NCBI GenBank assembly: GCA_050729115.1
Contig: JBOHKK010000274.1
Coordinates: 1 to 8,688, forward strand
Reading direction: 5' to 3'
DNA length: 8,688 nucleotides
Origin: JBKPNX01 sp050729115
GTDB lineage: Bacteria > Pseudomonadota > Alphaproteobacteria > Geminicoccales > Geminicoccaceae
Made by a program: the position numbers and the translations under genes. The notes beneath the pieces were generated by a model. The model saw nothing but the letters and a program-made list of their open reading frames with translations, was not told the DNA's origin and searched no databases. Each line of letters starts with the position of its first letter. Position 1 is the stretch's first letter. This document shows positions 5,916 through 8,688 of this stretch, one piece after another.

Positions 5916-6911
5916 TCAGCTCTGGCGCAGGCGGGAGAGGCGCGCGGCGCGCTCGGGGTTGACCGCGCCGGGCGGTGCCCGGCCGTGGAGGATCTCGGCC
6001 ACCTGGCGGGTGGTCTCGAGCGCCTGATGGCGGATCGATTCCGGCACCAGGCCGCCGATGTGCGGCGTCGCCACGACGTTCGAGAGGCGCGCGAGATGCG
6101 GTGACGGCATCTGGTCGGGGGCACGCCCGACGTCCATCGCGCAGCCGGCGATCAGGCCTTCCGTGAGCGCGGTCTCGAGCGCCGCCTCGTCGATCAGATT
6201 GCCGCGCGCGACGTTGATCAGACAGGCGCTTGGCTTCATCCGGCCGAGCTCCTCGGCGCCGATCAGGTTCTCGGTCTCCGCCGTGGCCACCGCCAGGATC
6301 ACGACGAAGTCGGACTCGACCAGCAGCGTCCCGAGGTCGCTCTGGGTGAGCTCCGGCTCGACCACCTGGACGTGGGGATCGTTGATCAGCACGCGCATGC
6401 CGAGCGCGACGCCGAGCTGGGCCAGGCGGGTACCGATGTGACCGTAGCCGACGATGCCGAGGGTGCTGCCGCGCAGCTGCCGGCCCATGCGCACGGCGGG
6501 CGCCGCGCCCGCGCGATAGAGGATCGTGGCATCCGAGACGCCGCGGGCGAGATCGATCATCAAGCCGAGCGCGAGCTCGGCCACGGCATCGACGAAGCCG
6601 GGGCTCGCCCGGGTGATCAGGACGCCTGCGGCCGAGGCGGCGCCGACGTCGACGTTGCGGATGTCGACCGCGCAGCGCACGAAGGCGACCAGCTCGGGCA
6701 GGCGCTCGAACACCGCGCTCGGCCCCGCGGTCGCGCGGTCGCTGACGATGACGCGGCAGCCGCGGGCGAGCTCGATCAGCTGCTCGCTGGTGAGCGGGGC
6801 GCCGGTCTCGTTGAGGCGCACCTCGCCCTGCTCGCGCAGGCGGGCTAGCGCCTCGTCGCCGTAGTAGTGGGCGCGCGCGTCGCCCGCGTGGGTCAGAAGA
6901 ATCCTCGCCAT
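5916..6911 (-). CDS. D-2-hydroxyacid dehydrogenase (NAD-binding)
   Basis: A 331-aa cytosolic oxidoreductase of the D-isomer-specific 2-hydroxyacid dehydrogenase family, which interconverts D-2-hydroxyacids and 2-ketoacids with NAD(H). The cofactor domain shows LGIVGYGHIGTRLA with GYGHIG at 155-160 and an acidic D178 (INDPH) that favours NAD over NADP. The catalytic Arg is R236 in NVARGNLIDEAAL and the His is H284 in ATPHIGG. The usual Glu of DVFxxEP is not seen: here the segment is DVGRAPD (260-266), with Pro where Glu is expected and Asp one place later. The start is ATG 6911 (MARILLTHAGD), with GGAAGG about 4 bp upstream; the frame stays open to 7124 but the extension is composition-driven. 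It diverges from a Tat-exported deacetylase across 231 bp. Annotated relatives include phosphoglycerate dehydrogenase and glyoxylate reductase; the substrate is unknown. Confidence 0.93.
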   Translation of the reverse strand: MARILLTHAGDARAHYYGDEALARLREQGEVRLNETGAPLTSEQLIELARGCRVIVSDRATAGPSAVFERLPELVAFVRCAVDIRNVDVGAASAAGVLITRASPGFVDAVAELALGLMIDLARGVSDATILYRAGAAPAVRMGRQLRGSTLGIVGYGHIGTRLAQLGVALGMRVLINDPHVQVVEPELTQSDLGTLLVESDFVVILAVATAETENLIGAEELGRMKPSACLINVARGNLIDEAALETALTEGLIAGCAMDVGRAPDQMPSPHLARLSNVVATPHIGGLVPESIRHQALETTRQVAEILHGRAPPGAVNPERAARLSRLRQS

Positions 6912-7026
6912 GCCGCCTTCCGCGATGCACCTCGATGACCCGCAACCTAGGCCGATCGTCCGCGCGCGGCTACCCCGCCAGCCTTCGCCGGCCGGATCAC
7001 GAGAGCGCGCGACCCGCAGCCGACGG

Positions 7027-7055
7027 TTGGCAGGCATGCCGGTTCGTGAAACTCT
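7027..7055 (+). promoter_or_regulatory. Weak candidate promoter for the deacetylase gene
   Basis: In the 231-bp region between the divergent dehydrogenase and deacetylase, TTGGCA (7027-7032, 5/6 to the -35 box) is followed after 17 bp by AACTCT (7050-7055), a poor -10 match. A GGCATGCC palindrome (7033-7040) lies in the spacer and could be an operator. No convincing promoter was found for the minus-strand gene. Treat this as a weak pattern match. Confidence 0.22.
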
Positions 7056-7142
7056 ATGGCTGAGACAAGAGGCATCCATCCGGGGTTTGGCGCCGGTCCA
7101 GGCCACCGTCGCCCAACCACCCAAGCAACGACAGGAGGCATC

Positions 7143-8414
7143 ATGGACCGATATTCACGCCGCGGATTCCTCAATTCGTCCGCACTCGCGCTCTCGGCTG
7201 CGGCGCTCGCTCGACCGACCACCCTGCTCGCCCAGGCGACCGGCGCTCCCGCCCCAATCTACGATCTGGTGATCAAGGGCGGGGAGGTCATCGACCCGAG
7301 CCAGAATCTGCGCGCCAGACGGGATGTCGCGATTCGCTACGCCAAGCTCGCGGCGCTCGAGCCGGAAATCCCGGGCGAGCAGGCGACTTACGTGCTGCCG
7401 GCGGACGGCAGGCTGGTTGTGCCGGGCCTGGTCGACATGCACGTCCATGTCTTCCCCGAGGCTTCGGCGCTCGGCCTGCCGGCCGACGAGCTGGTGCCGC
7501 TCACCGCGACCACGACCTGCGTCAGCGCGGGCGATGCCGGCGGCAACAACTTCTCCGGCTTCAAGCACTGGGTGATCGACCAGAGCCGAAGCCGCATCTT
7601 CGCCTTCGTGCACATCTCGAACATCGGCCTCGCCGGCTTCCCGGTCGGCGAGATGTTCAACATCGACTACGCCCAGGTCGAGCTGGCCGCCAAGGCGGTC
7701 GCCGAGAATTCCGACGTCGCCATCGGCGTGAAGGTACGCGAAAGCGAGAACGTGGTCGGCGGCAACGGTCTCGAGCCGCTCAGGCGGGCGATCCAGGCGG
7801 CCGAGATGGCGGGCACCGGCGCCCGGGTCATGTGTCACATCGGCGGCGCCCCGGGCAACTTGTCCGATCTGTTGGATCTGCTCCGTCCCGGCGACATCCT
7901 GACCCACACCTACAGCGGCGCCGGCAACAACGTCGTGCAGAACGGCAAGGTCCTGCCGGCGGCGCTCGAGGCCAAGCGGCGCGGGGTGCTGATCGACGTC
8001 GGCCATGGCGGCGGCAGCTTCGACTACACCGTCGCCGAGCCGGCCATCGACCAGGGTCTGACCCCCGATACCCTCGGCAGCGACATCCATGCGGTCAGCG
8101 CCAACACCCCGGGGATGCCGTTCATGCCGTGGCTGATGAGCAAGTTCCTGAACATGGGCTTCAGCCTCGAGGACGTGATCGGGCTCGCGACCGTGAACCC
8201 GGCCAACGTCATCGATCGGGTCGAGAAGCTCGGGACCCTGCAGGTCGGCGCGCCAGGCGACGTCTCGATCCTCGAGCTGGTCGAGGAGCCGGTGACCTTC
8301 GTCGACACCATGAAGAACGAGCGCCAGGGCGACCGCTATCTCAAGCCGGTGACCGCGGTGGTCGCGGGCGTTCCGTTCGGGCGGCCGTTCCCGCAGCCGT
8401 TTGCCCATCCTTAG
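7143..8414 (+). CDS. Tat-exported amidohydrolase/deacetylase family metallohydrolase
   Basis: A 423-aa amidohydrolase-superfamily enzyme. Residues 1-30 are a twin-arginine signal: SRRGFL (5-10), a hydrophobic core, then LLAQA. After the small beta-domain (DLVIKGGEVIDPSQNLRARR) come the metal ligands in order: HVHVF (H100, H102), a Lys that may be carboxylated in IGVKVRE (K197), H232 in MCHIGG, H255 in LTHTYSG, and D314 in GSDIHA. A dinuclear zinc site is thus complete. The C-terminus has the usual ATVNPANVI and GAPGDVSILEL blocks. Relatives such as Atu3266 hydrolyse acetyl-(R)-mandelate; others are called dihydroorotase-like. The start is ATG 7143, with AGGAGG 4 bp upstream; an upstream in-frame ATG (7056) would bury the Tat signal and was rejected. 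Export would put the reaction in the periplasm. The divergent D-2-hydroxyacid dehydrogenase could use the product, which is inference. Confidence 0.94.
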   Translation: MDRYSRRGFLNSSALALSAAALARPTTLLAQATGAPAPIYDLVIKGGEVIDPSQNLRARRDVAIRYAKLAALEPEIPGEQATYVLPADGRLVVPGLVDMHVHVFPEASALGLPADELVPLTATTTCVSAGDAGGNNFSGFKHWVIDQSRSRIFAFVHISNIGLAGFPVGEMFNIDYAQVELAAKAVAENSDVAIGVKVRESENVVGGNGLEPLRRAIQAAEMAGTGARVMCHIGGAPGNLSDLLDLLRPGDILTHTYSGAGNNVVQNGKVLPAALEAKRRGVLIDVGHGGGSFDYTVAEPAIDQGLTPDTLGSDIHAVSANTPGMPFMPWLMSKFLNMGFSLEDVIGLATVNPANVIDRVEKLGTLQVGAPGDVSILELVEEPVTFVDTMKNERQGDRYLKPVTAVVAGVPFGRPFPQPFAHP

Positions 8415-8688
8415 ACTGTTTTTTGCGGCCCCGGCCCGCTCCCCTTGCCGACCACCCACCGATGGCACCCTTGGGGTGGTTGGGAGGGGGAGCGGGCTGG
8501 TGCAAGCTGATCGAAAAATGCGCGGCGGGTCCGGCCAGAAGGACGTGCACGCCCGATCGCCAGCGGTCCGGCGTCGCCTGGGCTACCCGGAGCGCGCCCG
8601 CCGAGCTCTTCGCGCCGGCGCCGCCGGCCGTGGAGCACGATGGCGGCGACGATCGCGACCAGGGCCAACAGGCCGAGCGCGTAGCCCA
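8411..8688 (-). CDS. C-terminal part of a possible membrane protein entering from the right edge (partial)
   Basis: A minus-strand frame is open from the right edge to TAA 8413-8411. Its first visible residues, GYALGLLALVAIVAAIVLHG, form one membrane helix followed by RRRRREEL, a positive-inside stop-transfer pattern typical of a C-terminal anchor. The next 30 or so residues are low-complexity. The tail from FFDQLAPARS onward is encoded by the palindromic repeat and is not native-looking, so the original gene may have ended or been altered near 8525. TTG 8668 is available as an internal start, but the frame remains open beyond it. No family is recognised; CcmD-like or sorting-tail proteins have similar ends. 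The helix may also be a chance product of GC-rich sequence. Confidence 0.35.
   Translation of the reverse strand, partial: GYALGLLALVAIVAAIVLHGRRRRREELGGRAPGSPGDAGPLAIGRARPSGRTRRAFFDQLAPARSPSQPPQGCHRWVVGKGSGPGPQKTV
8425..8523 (+). repeat. 99-bp palindromic dispersed repeat, copy 2
   Basis: Same orientation and length as 5572-5670, with 7 substitutions. The hairpin arms are 8434-8457 and 8474-8497. Of three left-arm changes that affect pairing, two (T8445 opposite G8486, G8450 opposite T8481) become G-U pairs in plus-strand RNA and one (G8447 opposite G8484) is a mismatch. It begins 11 bp after the deacetylase stop, behind a TTTTTT run (8419-8424), so it would form a hairpin at the 3' end of that transcript. 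No T tract follows the hairpin. Confidence 0.88.

Noticed and set aside
5014..6945. Minus-strand open frame of 643 codons running from the dehydrogenase to the VOC remnant
   Set aside because: Only its last 95 or so codons are real VOC sequence; the rest is the wrong frame of the dehydrogenase plus repeat sequence. It is not a fusion protein.
6912..7124. N-terminal extension of the dehydrogenase from a start at 7124
   Set aside because: The extra 71 residues have no family match and would cover the divergent control region up to the deacetylase ribosome site. ATG 6911 starts exactly at the family N-terminus.
7056..7142. Longer start for the deacetylase at ATG 7056
   Set aside because: It would put 29 residues before the twin-arginine signal and lacks a good ribosome site, whereas AGGAGG precedes ATG 7143.
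7155..8468. Minus-strand open frame of 437 codons opposite the deacetylase
   Set aside because: The plus strand encodes a complete metallohydrolase with Tat signal and metal ligands. The antisense product is shadow-like (rich in Asp, His, Val and Arg) and starts inside the repeat.

Overview
The window is GC-rich DNA with tightly packed genes. Its dispersed palindromic repeats and encoded proteins look like a soil or environmental alphaproteobacterium (Rhodospirillales or Rhizobiales-like). That placement comes from overall style, not from a marker gene. No RNA genes, CRISPR arrays, transposases or phage genes were seen.

Left part (1-1226): the last codons of an ABC-transporter ATPase overlap an ABC-2 type permease in an ATGA arrangement, so this is the end of an exporter operon. 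It converges, 10 bp apart, on a three-gene minus-strand operon.

Envelope lipid block (876-4961): the minus-strand operon reads ydbH (large AsmA-like protein, about 907 aa), ynbE (62-aa lipoprotein, TTG start inside the end of ydbH), ydbL (DUF1318 periplasmic protein). In E. coli this set forms an inner-to-outer-membrane phospholipid bridge. Divergent from it, across an AT-richer control region of about 150 bp, is a secreted SYLF (Ysc84-like) lipid-binding-domain protein. The block plausibly serves outer-membrane lipid homeostasis.

Decayed gene and repeats (5014-5915): a VOC (glyoxalase-fold) gene on the minus strand has lost one base, and no ATG/GTG/TTG start lies in frame upstream. About 510 bp without a credible gene follow. 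They hold several hairpins, a 99-bp palindromic dispersed repeat (copy 1), a REP-like palindrome and about four degenerate 24-bp tandem units.

Right part (5916-8414): a D-2-hydroxyacid dehydrogenase (minus) and a Tat-exported dinuclear-metal amidohydrolase/deacetylase (plus) diverge from a 231-bp region. One characterised member of the deacetylase family cleaves acetyl-(R)-mandelate, so the pair could form a two-step route from O-acyl-(R)-2-hydroxyacid to 2-ketoacid. This is inference.

Right edge (8415-8688): copy 2 of the 99-bp repeat lies right behind the deacetylase. A minus-strand reading frame entering from the right edge, with a membrane helix and an Arg-rich tail, appears to run through the repeat to its stop.
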